Source: a virus. From it: a DNA stretch of 45,192 nucleotides. Position numbers and translations under genes: made by a program. Below, piece after piece: positions 26,001 through 34,326 of this stretch. Below the pieces are notes generated by a model that did no database searches, was not told the origin of the DNA, and saw only the letters and a list, made by a program, of their open reading frames with translations. The number at the start of each line of letters is the position of its first letter. Within the stretch, counting starts at the first letter, position 1. Location of the stretch: positions 1 through 45,192 of IMG/VR virus record IMGVR_UViG_3300032820_000020. One strand, written 5' to 3'.

Positions 26001-29000
26001 GGAGATATGCAAGTTAATACAGCATTTGATTCTACAACTACAGTTTTTGATACAGGAGCAACAACATTTTACAAAATAATGTCTGATAGTGGCGTAGTTC
26101 ATTTATTTGAAATATCAGGAAATTCTTTATTATACGCTGAAAAATTTGCATATGCTAATGATGGTATTGTAGAATTTGGAAATAATTTGTTGGTTAAAGA
26201 TAATCACATTTATGTTGGATTGCCTTCACTTACGTTACCTGATAAGAATGCAGGAACAATAGTAGATTTTAGAAAAACTAAAGGAGCTTCAAGTTGGACA
26301 CAAACAGCCGAAGGTGTAGATCAAGTAGATGTTGATAAAATTAAAAGTGTGTTCATTTATAATAAAAGAACAAATGTTGTTACTACTAATTTAGATTATA
26401 TTGATCCTGTGTTAGGTAAAATACCAGGTGTTGCTGAAGAAGAATTATATTATAAAACTTATTATGATCCAGCAGTTTATAATACTGCGACTGCAAGTGT
26501 TGTAATAGATGAAAATAATTATTGGGCGTCAGAACAAGTAGGAAGACTTTGGTGGGATTTAAGTACTGCAAAATATTATTATCCTTATCAAAGTAATATT
26601 ATATTCAACAATAATTATTGGAATAAACAATTTGTAGGATCATCTATTGATGTATATGAGTGGGTAGAATCAGATTACAAACCTAGTGAATGGGATCAAT
26701 ATAAAGATACTTCTGAAGGTGTAGCTTTAGGTGTAACTGGAACAACAAAATATGTAGATAATGCATATGTAACTAGAAATGTTTACGATAAAATAGCTCA
26801 AATAACTACACCTAAATATTATTATTGGGTAAAAAATAAACAATCAGTACCAGAACTTGAATATAGAAATCTTAGTGCAGAATCTATTGCTAAACTTATA
26901 GATAATCCTAAAGGTCAAGGTTACAAATATGTTACATTTTTTAGTAATAATAAATTTGCACTAGTTAATTGTGATTCACAATTGGATGGTTTAGATACTG
27001 TTCTTAATGTTCGTTATTGGACAATAGCTAATCAAGAACTTAATATTCATAATGAATATCAAATTATGGCAGAAGGATTAGAAACTAGTATGCCTTCTAA
27101 AGAAATAGAAAAAGTTTGGTTTAATAGTTTAATTGGATATGATGAAAACTTTAATAGTGTACCTGATAAAGGTTTAAGTCCTAAACTTAGATATGGAACT
27201 TTACACAAACCTAGACAAGGATGGTTTATTAATCATCAAGAAGCATTTAAACAAGTAATAGAAAAAATTAATTCTGTATTATTAACTCATTTAATTGTAG
27301 ATGAATTAGATTTATCTCCTTTAACAAAATCTGATCCTTTACCTTCAACATATACTAGACTTTATGATAAAACAGTAGATGTAGTAGGAGATTTAGACTT
27401 TGTAGGAGTTAGCCAAGTTAAACAGGCATCTTTAATGCCAATTATTAAAAATGGAAAAGTTACTTCTGTATCTATTCTTGATCCAGGTAAAGCATATAAA
27501 ACTATTCCTACGTATGAAATTATAGGTGATAATGGAAAAGGTGCAGTAATAGAATTAGCAATTGATGGTGATGGAAAAATTACTAGTGCAATTGTGAAAG
27601 CTTCTGGAGAAAATTATACTGCGGCGGCAAAAATTGTTGTTAGAAAATTTAGTGTACTTGTAAGCAGTGATATTGGAATTGCTGGTAAGTGGGCAATACA
27701 TTCATATGACACAGATTTAAGTAGTTGGAATAGAACATCATCACAAAAATATAATGTTGATCTTTATTGGAAATATGTTGATTGGTATGATGTAGGATAC
27801 AGCCAATTTACAGTAATAGATTATGCTATTAGTCAATCATATTTGTTAGATTCTTTATCTGATGAAGTAGGAGATATAGTAAAAATTGAAAATATAGGAT
27901 CTGGTGGATGGTTAATATTAGAAAAAATAGATGATCAACCTAATGTAGATTATACTGTAAATTATAAAACTGTTGGAAGACAAAATGGTACAATTGCATT
28001 TGAAGATTCTTTATATAATTTTACTTCAAGCACTGTAGGATATGAATCAACTAGTTATGATACTGTATTGTATGATCGACAACCAGTAATAGAAGCAAGA
28101 ACAATTTTAGAAACTTTACGAGATAAAATATTTGTTGATGATTTAAAAGTAGAATATAACAAACTTTTCTTTTCTAGTTTAAGATATGCATTTAGCGAAA
28201 ATAAATTAATAGATTTTGCATTTAAAACAAGTTTTGTAAAGGCAAAACACAATGTAGGTGACCTTAAACAAAAAGTTACTTACCAAAATGATAATCTTTC
28301 TAGTTTTGAAGATTATATTAAAGAAGCTAAACCTTATAAAACTAACGTTAGAGAATATGTAAGTTCTTATGAAGAAATGCAACCATCTAGTTCAGTTGTT
28401 ACTGACTTTGATTTAGCACCTGCTTATAATGATCTTAAACAAATAGAACCTAATACTGCAAAAGTTATAGATAGTGCTTTAGTAGGTACTCAAAAAATTA
28501 TAAGTTATCCTGCTAAACATTGGTTAAACAATGTTGGATTTAAAATTACATCAATTAATGTAGGAAGTGCAGGTGACGGTTATACTAATGCACCGGTAGT
28601 TAATATAACAGGAGGTGGTGGATCAGGTGCTACTGCTGTATCATATATTAATAATGGAAAAGTTACTTCTATAGAAATTACTAAAGAAGGTGAAGGATAT
28701 CTTTCAGCTCCTACAGTTACTTTACAAGGAGGAACTCTTGGAACAACAGCTAGAGCAAGTGCTGTATTAGGAAGTTCATTAGTTAAATCTACTCATCTTA
28801 CTGTTAAGTTCGATAGAACTACAGGAACATTTTTAATAACTTCATTAGCAAGAACAGAAACATTTACAGGAAATAATTCTAAACTGGATTATTATTTAAA
28901 ATGGCCAATGGATTTAAAATCTAATACAATTAAAGTAACTGTCAATAATGTAGAAAGTTTAACAAGTGAATATACTTTTACTAATATATTAGATAAAACT

Positions 29001-31673
29001 AAAGAATACAATAGATACATAGGACATATTCAATTTACTTTGCCTCCTGCTAATCTTCATGCTATTAAAGTAGAATATACAATAGATGCATTTGTGTTAC
29101 AAGCTCAAGACAGAATTACTCTTTTCTATAAACCAACTGAAGGAATGCCTGGTAATCAATTAGCACAAATTTTAGATGGAATAGATTATGGAGGTGTGGA
29201 AGTTAGAGCTTTAGGATTTGACACTTCTACAGGTTGGGATAGTGATCCTTATATGAGCGGATCATGGGATACTTATGATACAGCTTATGAAGATGAAGTT
29301 TTAAGAATGGATGGTAGTACTAATGTTATTACGTTAAGCAAACCTTTAGAATCAGGAGTAGTTTATAATGTTTATAAAAATGGAATTAGAATAGATGATC
29401 CTAATTATGGAACATCAACTCCAGTGACTAATACAAATGCAATGATTCAAAGTATTACAGGAGATGATTCTACTCAAAGTATTGCTTTTGATACTGTACC
29501 TACAGTTGATGGTGATATAATTGTAGTAAGAAAATCTACTAGTGATGGTAGTTTCTTACCAGATCCAGGTGACTATGATACTTTATTAGAAGGAGGAGAT
29601 TTAGCATATTCAACTGCAACAGGATTAAAAGCAGAAGACATTATAGTAGAAGGTGATGATTTTGTATCACCTACTACATCTAAAGGTCCAGAAGAATTTA
29701 TACCAGGACAAGTTCTTGATACTGTAGATATTCAAGTTTATGATAAAGGAGGAGAAACTGGAAGTAAAATTAATAGTTACAATTACATAGGTGATGGAGT
29801 AAATGAAGCATTTTTCTTTGATGAATATCCTCAAAGTGCTAATGCTATATTTGTTACAGTAGATAATATTTTGCAAGAATCTAATTTATATACTGTAAAT
29901 TATCAAAATAAAAAAATAGACTTTGTAACCGCGCCAGGATTAAATTCTAAAGTTAATTTTATTACAATGAGTAATAATGGAGAAAAAATACTTGACTTTG
30001 ATACATTTACCGCAGATGGTAGTACTACAGATTTTGTAACAAGAGCAGTATGGATTCCTAATAGTATTAATACGTTTGTTAGAGTGAATGGTCAAGTTGT
30101 TTCATATACAATTTTCGAATCAGATAGTTCTTATGCACTTCAAAACAGAGTAGTTGTAAGATTTGCAACTGCTCCAGTACAAAATGATGTTGTTAGTATA
30201 GTTGTATATGCAAGTACTAGTCAAACTTTTAGTGAAGTTACTCAAGATAATTTTGTTGGAGATGGTAGTACTAATACATTCCAATTAAGTCAAACACCTT
30301 TTAATAAAAAACCTTTATCATATAATGTTGTTGTTAAAGTAGGAGATAAAATTCTTAATGCAGGATTTAATAAAGTATTCACAATAGATAATAATAGAGA
30401 ATATGAATTTGAAACTTGGCAACAATTACCTGGTACAATACTTCCTGCAGATGTAAGAGCATTTCTTAATGGTGTAGAAATATCTCAAGGATCTCAATAT
30501 ATATGGAATGCTGGAACTTCTAGTATAACACTTATTACAGGAGTAGGAGAAATAGGTGATACACTTAAAGTTTTTGGAATGTCAAATGGTGATTATACTT
30601 TAAATGAAACTACAGGTGTAATTACTATTAATAATGCTCCTGCTCAAAGTGAAACTATTACAGTATATCAATTTAGTAATCATGATATAGCTAAAATAGA
30701 AAGAATTAATTATGACGTAGTTGCAAGATTATCTATTACTGTAGGTACAGATGATTATTATCTATATCAACAATTAACAAATGGACTTATAAAATTAAGA
30801 CAATTGGCTGAAGATGCTCAATATGTTTGGGTTTCAGTTAATGGAGATATGTTAGCACCTAGTGTAGATTATAAAGTAACTAATGATCAAATGTATCTAA
30901 AAATAAACAGACGATTAGCTAAAGATGATGTTATAGATATTGTACACTTTACAGCACCAAGATTTATAGGTAAATTTGGTTATAGACAATTTAAAGATAT
31001 GATGAATAAAACTCATTATAAACGTTTAGGAAATAATAACAAATTTTTCTTAGCATCTAATCTTTTATGGTCAGATCAGTCAATAGAATTTATAGATGCA
31101 ACAGAATTAACACAACCTAGTATAGGAAGTAGAAATCCTGGAGTATTGTTTATTGATGGTGAAAGAATAGAATATTATATGAAATCAGGAAATACAGTTT
31201 CTCAACTTAGACGAGGAACATTTGGAACAGGAGTACCTAATACACATATTATAGGTACTGAAGTGTTTGATCAAGGACAATTTCAAACTGTGCCTTATAA
31301 AGATGAGTTTTTAACAGAAGTTTATACAGCAGATGGTAGTACTAATATAATTACTATTGGTTTTACACCAAATAATGTTAATGAATTTGAATTATTTGTG
31401 GGTGGTAAAAGGATGAAAAAAACTCCTATTTCTGCATATGACCCAGCTAATGGTCAAGATAGTCCAGAAGCTGATACAATAATACCTGCAGAATTTAGTG
31501 TAGATGGAACAAGTGCTAGAATAACACTTACACAAACCCCTGTAGTAGATACAAAAATCCTAATTGTTAGGAAAATAGGTAAAAAATGGCAAACTGGCAC
31601 AGATCCATTAAGTCAAACGAAAAATGATATTGCTAGATTCTTGCGACAAAAAGAAGTGGCATTGCCGCAATAA
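17016..31673 (+). CDS. giant 4885-residue baseplate/fibre protein (gp7 region)
   Basis: One unbroken frame of 14.7 kb, about a third of the window. It follows gp6 as gp7 does in T4, so a wedge role for the amino end (1-160, with LPKYFRTPVNEKFLHSTVDQ) is reasonable. T4 gp7 has only 1032 residues. Parts seen in order: a cupredoxin/YHYH-like sandwich (about 186-277); four carbohydrate-binding-like modules of the CBM5/12 type (about 1437-1478, 1695-1738, 2189-2214, 2794-2835); FG-GAP beta-propeller blades (2095-2186 and 2866-3087) split by some 650 residues; two glycine-rich 'GYT..P.V' sandwiches (about 3488-3542, 3848-3915); and from about 3947 several 'GDGSTN.F' tail-strand repeats. The ending DIARFLRQKEVALPQ looks like a conserved terminus. 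It may form much of the baseplate rim and contact host polysaccharide. No enzyme motif was recognised. Confidence 0.7.
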   Translation: MAYDKNQKEYPLPAGSDPKKRQTAAFLPKYFRTPVNEKFLHSTVDQLLSPGSVQKLSAYYGRKSSKAYTTSDVYVPEVSSDRENYKLESGTVIKDDLDNTIFYKDYIDYINQIKALGGNVDNHSILNKQEFYAWAPHIHWDKFYNFREYYWMTYGPLTVSVTGQQENVQSTYTVEIKNNVDSYAYLFTPDGLTQNPSLKLYRGQTYNFDISTQGLPFTIKTVRSLSSDYLYNDGVSAQNVESGTVTFTVPINAPDLLYYGSANDINVFGEFKIYNISENTSINVDADFIGKKTYIFEDGTKLSNGMKVNFRGNVTPDKYKTDEWYVEGVGESIKLIKDKDLEIPSVYSQTFEVPFDSQKFDRVGFGTATTYAVVKDYIVINKSSPDKNPWSRYNRWTHKSVIETSAIINKEIPTFDETLRAQRPIIEFEAGLKLHQFGTGAKDNVTLIDTKTTDVMSDIEGSTGYYVDGTLLAHGTRLLVTADTDSTVNNKIYDVNIIDFTVDGVVTKQIALKEATDTTPTTNDVVLIKNGTVNSGKMYYYTGSKWKVTQAKTKVNESPKFDLFDDSGISFSDSSTYTSTNFFGNKIFSYKEGTGSNDTELGFPLTYQNVSNIGDIVFDFNLINETFSYQSGDTVLTTNTNSGLLRKYSDLTTFKVVSGWETADVKSYQRVIRQYDVSTLVNDFAVDVYDKSGDINDLDVTVFVNHKIKKLTTDYAINRINSIAYIRFTKDLTAGDIVHLKTKSATIKNKNGYYEFPKNLESNPLNDKLSTFTLGQVGDHVNSIVDEVPGFEGSFPGSNNLRDLGNVSKYGRKFLQHSGLINLALYHLCNKEANIVKAIRHSQHEYTKFKRLFVEQAKNLGFDGTPAQMVDEVIKRLNKNKRKITYPFYFTDMIGYGGAKKTTFTITDPGNPYYQLTNVFSLDELSSKSILIYKNDAQLLHDTDYTFTTEGFIKIKSTLILNDILTIVEYESTNGCFIPATPTKLGLYPKFIPSKYSDTTAITPVNVIQGHDGNISVAYDDYRDDLLLELEKRIYNNIKVKYDTEIFNLTDFVPGEYRKTDYSLSAINKSLLIDFTNWLSYVDNVDYTTNSYHSGTDSFTYNYGYMSSLDGNPLLGHWRGVYKHAYDTDRPHTHPWEMLGFVEKPTWWDTTYGSAPYTSDNLILWQDLQDGVIREPDKNVVIKDEYKRPDLLKHIPVNSSGEVISPLDSNFAQEYVQEYTRNPFKFGDHSPVENAWRRSSDYPFAIITAWLVNQPSHVMSLGFDRSRVIRNSAKQIVYKDTSSRFKLANLKFPNSVNDKTVVHTSGLINYIFEYIETDVLTNYTDYRNNVKKITNQLGFKIRGYTKKDKFKLLLDSKSPTNTGSVFVPDENYQIIYNTSSPIDILTYSGLIIEKLTSGFTIKGYDKNDPTLKYFAPITKSMDPEFTIGGISASYVNWAENKRYDVGMIAKFSNDFYSTKEQHMSGTTFDDTKFILLKELPVEGGSSARFSQNFETTTSEIAYGTLFRKIQDVVDFILGYGKYLESKGFQFNEFNRDIGSVANWQLSAKEFLFWTTQNWGEGAVISLSPLANKLTLKTEYSVGDNVFDNFYDYTLFKEDGTKFDKEFIRVVKKYNDYELLTKNTINGIYYAKIPLVQKEHVALIDNTTVFNDTIYNPETGYRQDRIKILGYITEDWTGGLNIPGFIYDHALVVDWVPYTDYAMSDLVKHKEYYYTARNKIKGSATFDDEEWSKLEGRPKADLLPNFEYKTNQFADFYDLDTDNFDSSQQRMAQHLIGYQKRQYLQNIINDDVSQYKFYQGFIQDKGTKNSLTKLFDALSSADKDSVEFYEEWAIRKGHYGVTQGFEEVEYILDESKFRLNPQPIELTNTIDSTTTDLVIRQKDNETYLKPEGYAHTPFPTKYIKDTYLRTAGPVDPSDIDFTIANYDDILTMDTSVLKEGNYIWIGDHNNTWNVVKFSNSKQKITLITLDSNKLVKVTTQNNAEITVGEIFTIRVGDSTYTLKANKVELNVITCDENESVVAVDPAVGYISRFVSSRIATISDINSKINDSGLQSDEKFWVDQNDNEKWAVLNNKFVYKTHQEISNPNVTVNTLFGQVLSANDSNTILVVGAPNESDGKVYIFKRPSDATTATLVQAIDCPTQDSILNSLEVFDAGSKYGSSVAISSDGKYLMVGAPEASNVKTYYKGDYDVANTYVIGDIVKYKQQLWRVVNPILAEDPSVDFTTFDSHAHAKESTYDSNTGNYDPISSIIVGNYIFPNTTTDHLLIRASLDQYQGTAVGDKLQLKWNGFNTFVPPSGSAYEPFNGVDANVTAVLTGSQVIQEKIDDILNVPDTLNSLYGGETVSTDTADGTVAYVHQEGTQSIIYLKNVKGNFSTTDSLKAGSINVGTYIRAFTEDYAYVGGWWKIDVGATINTSLGAETNPYLVVQDIIRQGITRTLNEYFNVLGISQNTPSPGVVRTSEIGILSYEKTYSIQGQPVVTGLITDSRFFLRVGPGVMTGKVAGNTVNAWLNTLRDNQNSVFSPSIMGLDFADINKELTINDVWNGWITVDAQADNLGNFYVPIVGDNIKDDTSGSTAEVTYVKTIEFNRLQLFLKNASGIFFQGSDAGAPTDIILLGTPNRKVGVLKEAQIDTLGQGGPYFVFDSGKTLKSTTLADIEVRHFDLEYWFWDESTLDGVARTAEIPGNTNKNYLQVYNIIAGDGYKSAKSNQGAYVIYELGTSGDFEYNGTYIVPDTKDNLGLGSKIEIRKVGDETVAYVGAKGNLISNNAGKIYFIKKSNTKNWWLGTNELYMGVFDPTLTYAEGDLVIYNLELYKAKTNLSPNAWDESFWTLQSTGTDYLGYVPNDTGLTLEGDSTLNQSNLVMFGEQFDINSTGTVIVSNLLYGNDAQKVAVYRLQNGYYTYSQTITTPEDSSPNINFANSVSISKDGTIIAIGSPKKDFVNSVDAGIVYTYLQQDGVFVLNQSLVSPDSENSENFGHQLGFDGTTLAVTSLKGDMQVNTAFDSTTTVFDTGATTFYKIMSDSGVVHLFEISGNSLLYAEKFAYANDGIVEFGNNLLVKDNHIYVGLPSLTLPDKNAGTIVDFRKTKGASSWTQTAEGVDQVDVDKIKSVFIYNKRTNVVTTNLDYIDPVLGKIPGVAEEELYYKTYYDPAVYNTATASVVIDENNYWASEQVGRLWWDLSTAKYYYPYQSNIIFNNNYWNKQFVGSSIDVYEWVESDYKPSEWDQYKDTSEGVALGVTGTTKYVDNAYVTRNVYDKIAQITTPKYYYWVKNKQSVPELEYRNLSAESIAKLIDNPKGQGYKYVTFFSNNKFALVNCDSQLDGLDTVLNVRYWTIANQELNIHNEYQIMAEGLETSMPSKEIEKVWFNSLIGYDENFNSVPDKGLSPKLRYGTLHKPRQGWFINHQEAFKQVIEKINSVLLTHLIVDELDLSPLTKSDPLPSTYTRLYDKTVDVVGDLDFVGVSQVKQASLMPIIKNGKVTSVSILDPGKAYKTIPTYEIIGDNGKGAVIELAIDGDGKITSAIVKASGENYTAAAKIVVRKFSVLVSSDIGIAGKWAIHSYDTDLSSWNRTSSQKYNVDLYWKYVDWYDVGYSQFTVIDYAISQSYLLDSLSDEVGDIVKIENIGSGGWLILEKIDDQPNVDYTVNYKTVGRQNGTIAFEDSLYNFTSSTVGYESTSYDTVLYDRQPVIEARTILETLRDKIFVDDLKVEYNKLFFSSLRYAFSENKLIDFAFKTSFVKAKHNVGDLKQKVTYQNDNLSSFEDYIKEAKPYKTNVREYVSSYEEMQPSSSVVTDFDLAPAYNDLKQIEPNTAKVIDSALVGTQKIISYPAKHWLNNVGFKITSINVGSAGDGYTNAPVVNITGGGGSGATAVSYINNGKVTSIEITKEGEGYLSAPTVTLQGGTLGTTARASAVLGSSLVKSTHLTVKFDRTTGTFLITSLARTETFTGNNSKLDYYLKWPMDLKSNTIKVTVNNVESLTSEYTFTNILDKTKEYNRYIGHIQFTLPPANLHAIKVEYTIDAFVLQAQDRITLFYKPTEGMPGNQLAQILDGIDYGGVEVRALGFDTSTGWDSDPYMSGSWDTYDTAYEDEVLRMDGSTNVITLSKPLESGVVYNVYKNGIRIDDPNYGTSTPVTNTNAMIQSITGDDSTQSIAFDTVPTVDGDIIVVRKSTSDGSFLPDPGDYDTLLEGGDLAYSTATGLKAEDIIVEGDDFVSPTTSKGPEEFIPGQVLDTVDIQVYDKGGETGSKINSYNYIGDGVNEAFFFDEYPQSANAIFVTVDNILQESNLYTVNYQNKKIDFVTAPGLNSKVNFITMSNNGEKILDFDTFTADGSTTDFVTRAVWIPNSINTFVRVNGQVVSYTIFESDSSYALQNRVVVRFATAPVQNDVVSIVVYASTSQTFSEVTQDNFVGDGSTNTFQLSQTPFNKKPLSYNVVVKVGDKILNAGFNKVFTIDNNREYEFETWQQLPGTILPADVRAFLNGVEISQGSQYIWNAGTSSITLITGVGEIGDTLKVFGMSNGDYTLNETTGVITINNAPAQSETITVYQFSNHDIAKIERINYDVVARLSITVGTDDYYLYQQLTNGLIKLRQLAEDAQYVWVSVNGDMLAPSVDYKVTNDQMYLKINRRLAKDDVIDIVHFTAPRFIGKFGYRQFKDMMNKTHYKRLGNNNKFFLASNLLWSDQSIEFIDATELTQPSIGSRNPGVLFIDGERIEYYMKSGNTVSQLRRGTFGTGVPNTHIIGTEVFDQGQFQTVPYKDEFLTEVYTADGSTNIITIGFTPNNVNEFELFVGGKRMKKTPISAYDPANGQDSPEADTIIPAEFSVDGTSARITLTQTPVVDTKILIVRKIGKKWQTGTDPLSQTKNDIARFLRQKEVALPQ
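29310..31345 (+). repeat. dispersed intragenic repeats in giant gene
   Basis: The string GATGGTAGTACTA occurs at 29310, 30015, 30261 and 31332, each encoding DGSTN or DGSTT at the start of a repeated strand module. The copies are spaced irregularly (705, 246 and 1071 bases), so they mark homologous protein modules rather than a simple tandem repeat, but identical codons are kept. Confidence 0.6.
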
Positions 31674-31676
31674 ATA
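31669..31676 (+). promoter_or_regulatory. late promoter at end of giant gene
   Basis: AATAAATA overlaps the stop codon of the giant gene and precedes the start at 31698, which has GGAG at 31689-31692. Downstream bases (CAGCTAAGAAC) partly match the TAAAATA string of the other late leaders. Confidence 0.5.
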
Positions 31677-31697
31677 CAGCTAAGAACTGGAGCGTAA

Positions 31698-32309
31698 ATG
31701 AATAACATAAAAGAAAATAACGGTGTATTACTTCAAGGACATATAAAGATACATGATCCGGATTCTGGCCATGTATTTGTGAATAAAAGAAACGCCATAC
31801 ATTACGAAAATATGAGTTTAGCACTTGCAGAAAGTCTTGCTAATGCGGGTCAAGGATTCGTAAATTCTATGGTGTTTGGTAATGGTGGAACGTCAATTGA
31901 TCCTACAGGAATTATAACATATTTGACACCTAATTCAACAGGTACTAATGCTAGTCTATACAATCAAACTTTTAGTAAAGTTGTAGATGATAGATCAGTT
32001 TCAAATCTTGATCCAATAAGAAATAAAATTGAGACAAGACACGTAAACGGAACAAATTATACAGATGTTTTAGTTACTTGTTTATTAGATTATGGTGAAC
32101 CAAGCGGACAAGACGCAGTAGATAATGCCAGTAATTCAGAAGGATTATACGTATTCGACGAATTAGGTTTGATGAGTTATTCTCCTAGTGGTACTGGAAA
32201 TTTACTTACTCACGTAATATTTCACCCTGTTCAAAAAAGTTTAAACAGATTAATTCAAATAGATTATACTGTAAGAGTGCAAAGTCTGACAGGTTTTAAC
32301 GAGGAATAA
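31698..32309 (+). CDS. baseplate/fibre-associated virion protein, conserved in T4-like phages
   Basis: A 203-residue protein with GHIKIHDPDSGHVFVNKRNA (14-33), IHYENMSLALAESLAN, a VFGNGGTS loop and a beta-rich carboxyl half ending in FHPVQKSLNRLIQIDYTVRV. The combination 'I.D.dtG.v...k.NaIh.eNms.a.a..la' is one I associate with a conserved structural protein of many large myoviruses. I do not know its exact place; T4 gp8 or a fibre connector would fit the gene order but the sequence is not clearly either. It has its own late promoter and ribosome site and lies three bases before the first fibre gene. Confidence 0.5.
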   Translation: MNNIKENNGVLLQGHIKIHDPDSGHVFVNKRNAIHYENMSLALAESLANAGQGFVNSMVFGNGGTSIDPTGIITYLTPNSTGTNASLYNQTFSKVVDDRSVSNLDPIRNKIETRHVNGTNYTDVLVTCLLDYGEPSGQDAVDNASNSEGLYVFDELGLMSYSPSGTGNLLTHVIFHPVQKSLNRLIQIDYTVRVQSLTGFNEE

Positions 32310-32312
32310 TAG

Positions 32313-34325
32313 ATGGCATACACAGTCAATTTTTCTGACAGCGTAAGTAAAACTGGTGTTACTGTAGAAGACAATACTGTCAATCAGGAAACTAGTTTAT
32401 CGTTACCAGGAAAATCTACGACATCATATGGTACTGTAATAGCAGAAAACTTTTTGCATTTATTAGAAAATTTTGCAAAAAATTCTGCACCATTAAGACC
32501 TATAGAAGGACAATTGTGGTTTGATAGTACTGTTGGAGTTAACCAATTAAAAATTTATGATGGTACTAATTGGGTAGCTAGTGGAGGTTTAAAAAAAGCA
32601 CTTAACCAACCAGCCGCCAGTGAAAGTATTGCAGGTGACCTTTGGGTTGATACAGATAATCAACAATTATATCTTTTTACAGGAACAGGTTGGATTTTAA
32701 TAGGTCCACAATATAGTGCAGGATTGTCAACAGGGGCATCTCCGGCAACAGTTGTTGGTACAGACGACTTATCTCATACTATAGTACAAATAGAAGTTGG
32801 TGCTAAACCAGTTGCCATTGTTGCAACTGAATCATTTACACCTAAATCTACTATTGGCGGTTTTTCATCAATTAATCCTGGAGTAAATTTAAGTTCATTA
32901 GATATAGCAGGAGATGGTGTAGGTAAATTTTACGGCGTTGCCGAAAAGGCAGAAAATCTTTTAGTTGGTAGTAGCATAGTAGCTTCAGGAAATTTTTTAA
33001 GAGCAGATACAACTAATATTGCTAATTTCCCACTTAAAATTAAAAATGATACTGGACTTGAAGTTGGATCAAGTGGTACATTTACAATAGGAATTGAAGG
33101 ACAAGCAGGAATAATAACTCATAAAACATCTGGTTCTCATATAGACTTTCAAGTTAATAATGAAGGTGTAACTGAAACAGTTATGAGATTAGACGCTACT
33201 TCACAAGTAGGAATTAATAATCTTGCACCAACCGAAGCTTTAGATGTAACAGGTAATATTAAAACAAGTGGAAATATACTTGCTAATGGCACAACTGATT
33301 CAACGTCAATAGGTACAGGTTCTTTAATTGTTAAAGGAGGAATAGGTATTGCTAAAGATTTATATGCAGGTGCTAATGTTAATATTGTAGGTGGAATAAC
33401 AGCAGGATCAATTGTACCAACGGCTAATAATACTGATAGTTTAGGTGCTAGTAATAATCAATATTTAAATGTTTATGCTAATAATTTTGTAGGAACCTTA
33501 ACGGGTAATGTCAGTGGTACAGTAAGCGGAACGGCTGGCTCCGCCAATAAATTATCTTCAGCAACTACTTTTCAAATGGCTGGAGATGTTTCAGCACCGT
33601 CATTTAGTTTTGATGGTCAAACAGGTGGAACAATAAAAACTTTTAATACTGTTATAAGCAATACTTTTATAGCAGACAAAACATTAACAACTTCAACACA
33701 AAGCACAGATGAAATTATACTTAATAGAACAACAGGAAACACAGGTGTTTACAAAATTCCAGCAGAACAATTTTTATCTGCTGTAGCAACACCACCTATA
33801 GGTTCTATGATGCCATATGCAGGAGCAACTTCTCCTTCAGATTGGTTAATGTGTGATGGTAGTGAAAAATCTAGATCAACATATTCTAAGTTATATGCAA
33901 TTATAGGAACTCAATTTGGAACACCTTCAAATACTGCTCTTTTTAAACTTCCAGATTTAAGAGGAAGATTTCCTCTTGGTTTGGATAATATGGGTGGAAC
34001 ATCTGCTGATCGTGTTAAATTACAAGAAGCTGATAATTTAGCAGGTTATAGTGGAACTGAAACTAAAACTCTTGTAAAAGAAAATTTACCTGATCACGAA
34101 CACAATTTAAAAGCAGATAATAATGATCAATTTTTTGCTACAAGAGCCATTACAGCAGTACCTACAGATCCAGAAGTTATTGTATATGATGGACCTACAG
34201 GTTCTAATACTGCTCAAGCAATTCCTACTAGTGGTGGAATAGATGGTACTATAGGACAAGCATTAAACGTTATGAATCCTTTCTTGGCTATTAACTTCAT
34301 AATTTATACAGGAGGCACTTCGTAA
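32313..34325 (+). CDS. tail fibre protein with collar domain (paralogue 1)
   Basis: A 670-residue fibre. The amino module (about 1-135) has the pattern 'SYG..iaENFLHLLENF...P..PieGQLWFD....LKIYDGT.W', then GDLWVDTDNQQLYLF and an IGPQY end. It is shared with the next two genes and probably anchors the fibre to the baseplate. The middle consists of beta repeats typical of fibre shafts (NIKTSGNILANGTTD, then GGIGIAKDLYAG). The end carries a phage collar domain (about 493-562): GSMMPYAGATSPSDWLMCDG, then LYAIIGTQFG and FKLPDLRGRFPLG, the fold at the tip of T4 gp12, followed by a glycine-rich end with PDHEHN, the usual metal-site HxH. It is therefore a likely receptor-binding short-fibre analogue. 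Confidence 0.75.
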   Translation: MAYTVNFSDSVSKTGVTVEDNTVNQETSLSLPGKSTTSYGTVIAENFLHLLENFAKNSAPLRPIEGQLWFDSTVGVNQLKIYDGTNWVASGGLKKALNQPAASESIAGDLWVDTDNQQLYLFTGTGWILIGPQYSAGLSTGASPATVVGTDDLSHTIVQIEVGAKPVAIVATESFTPKSTIGGFSSINPGVNLSSLDIAGDGVGKFYGVAEKAENLLVGSSIVASGNFLRADTTNIANFPLKIKNDTGLEVGSSGTFTIGIEGQAGIITHKTSGSHIDFQVNNEGVTETVMRLDATSQVGINNLAPTEALDVTGNIKTSGNILANGTTDSTSIGTGSLIVKGGIGIAKDLYAGANVNIVGGITAGSIVPTANNTDSLGASNNQYLNVYANNFVGTLTGNVSGTVSGTAGSANKLSSATTFQMAGDVSAPSFSFDGQTGGTIKTFNTVISNTFIADKTLTTSTQSTDEIILNRTTGNTGVYKIPAEQFLSAVATPPIGSMMPYAGATSPSDWLMCDGSEKSRSTYSKLYAIIGTQFGTPSNTALFKLPDLRGRFPLGLDNMGGTSADRVKLQEADNLAGYSGTETKTLVKENLPDHEHNLKADNNDQFFATRAITAVPTDPEVIVYDGPTGSNTAQAIPTSGGIDGTIGQALNVMNPFLAINFIIYTGGTS

Positions 34326-34326
34326 G

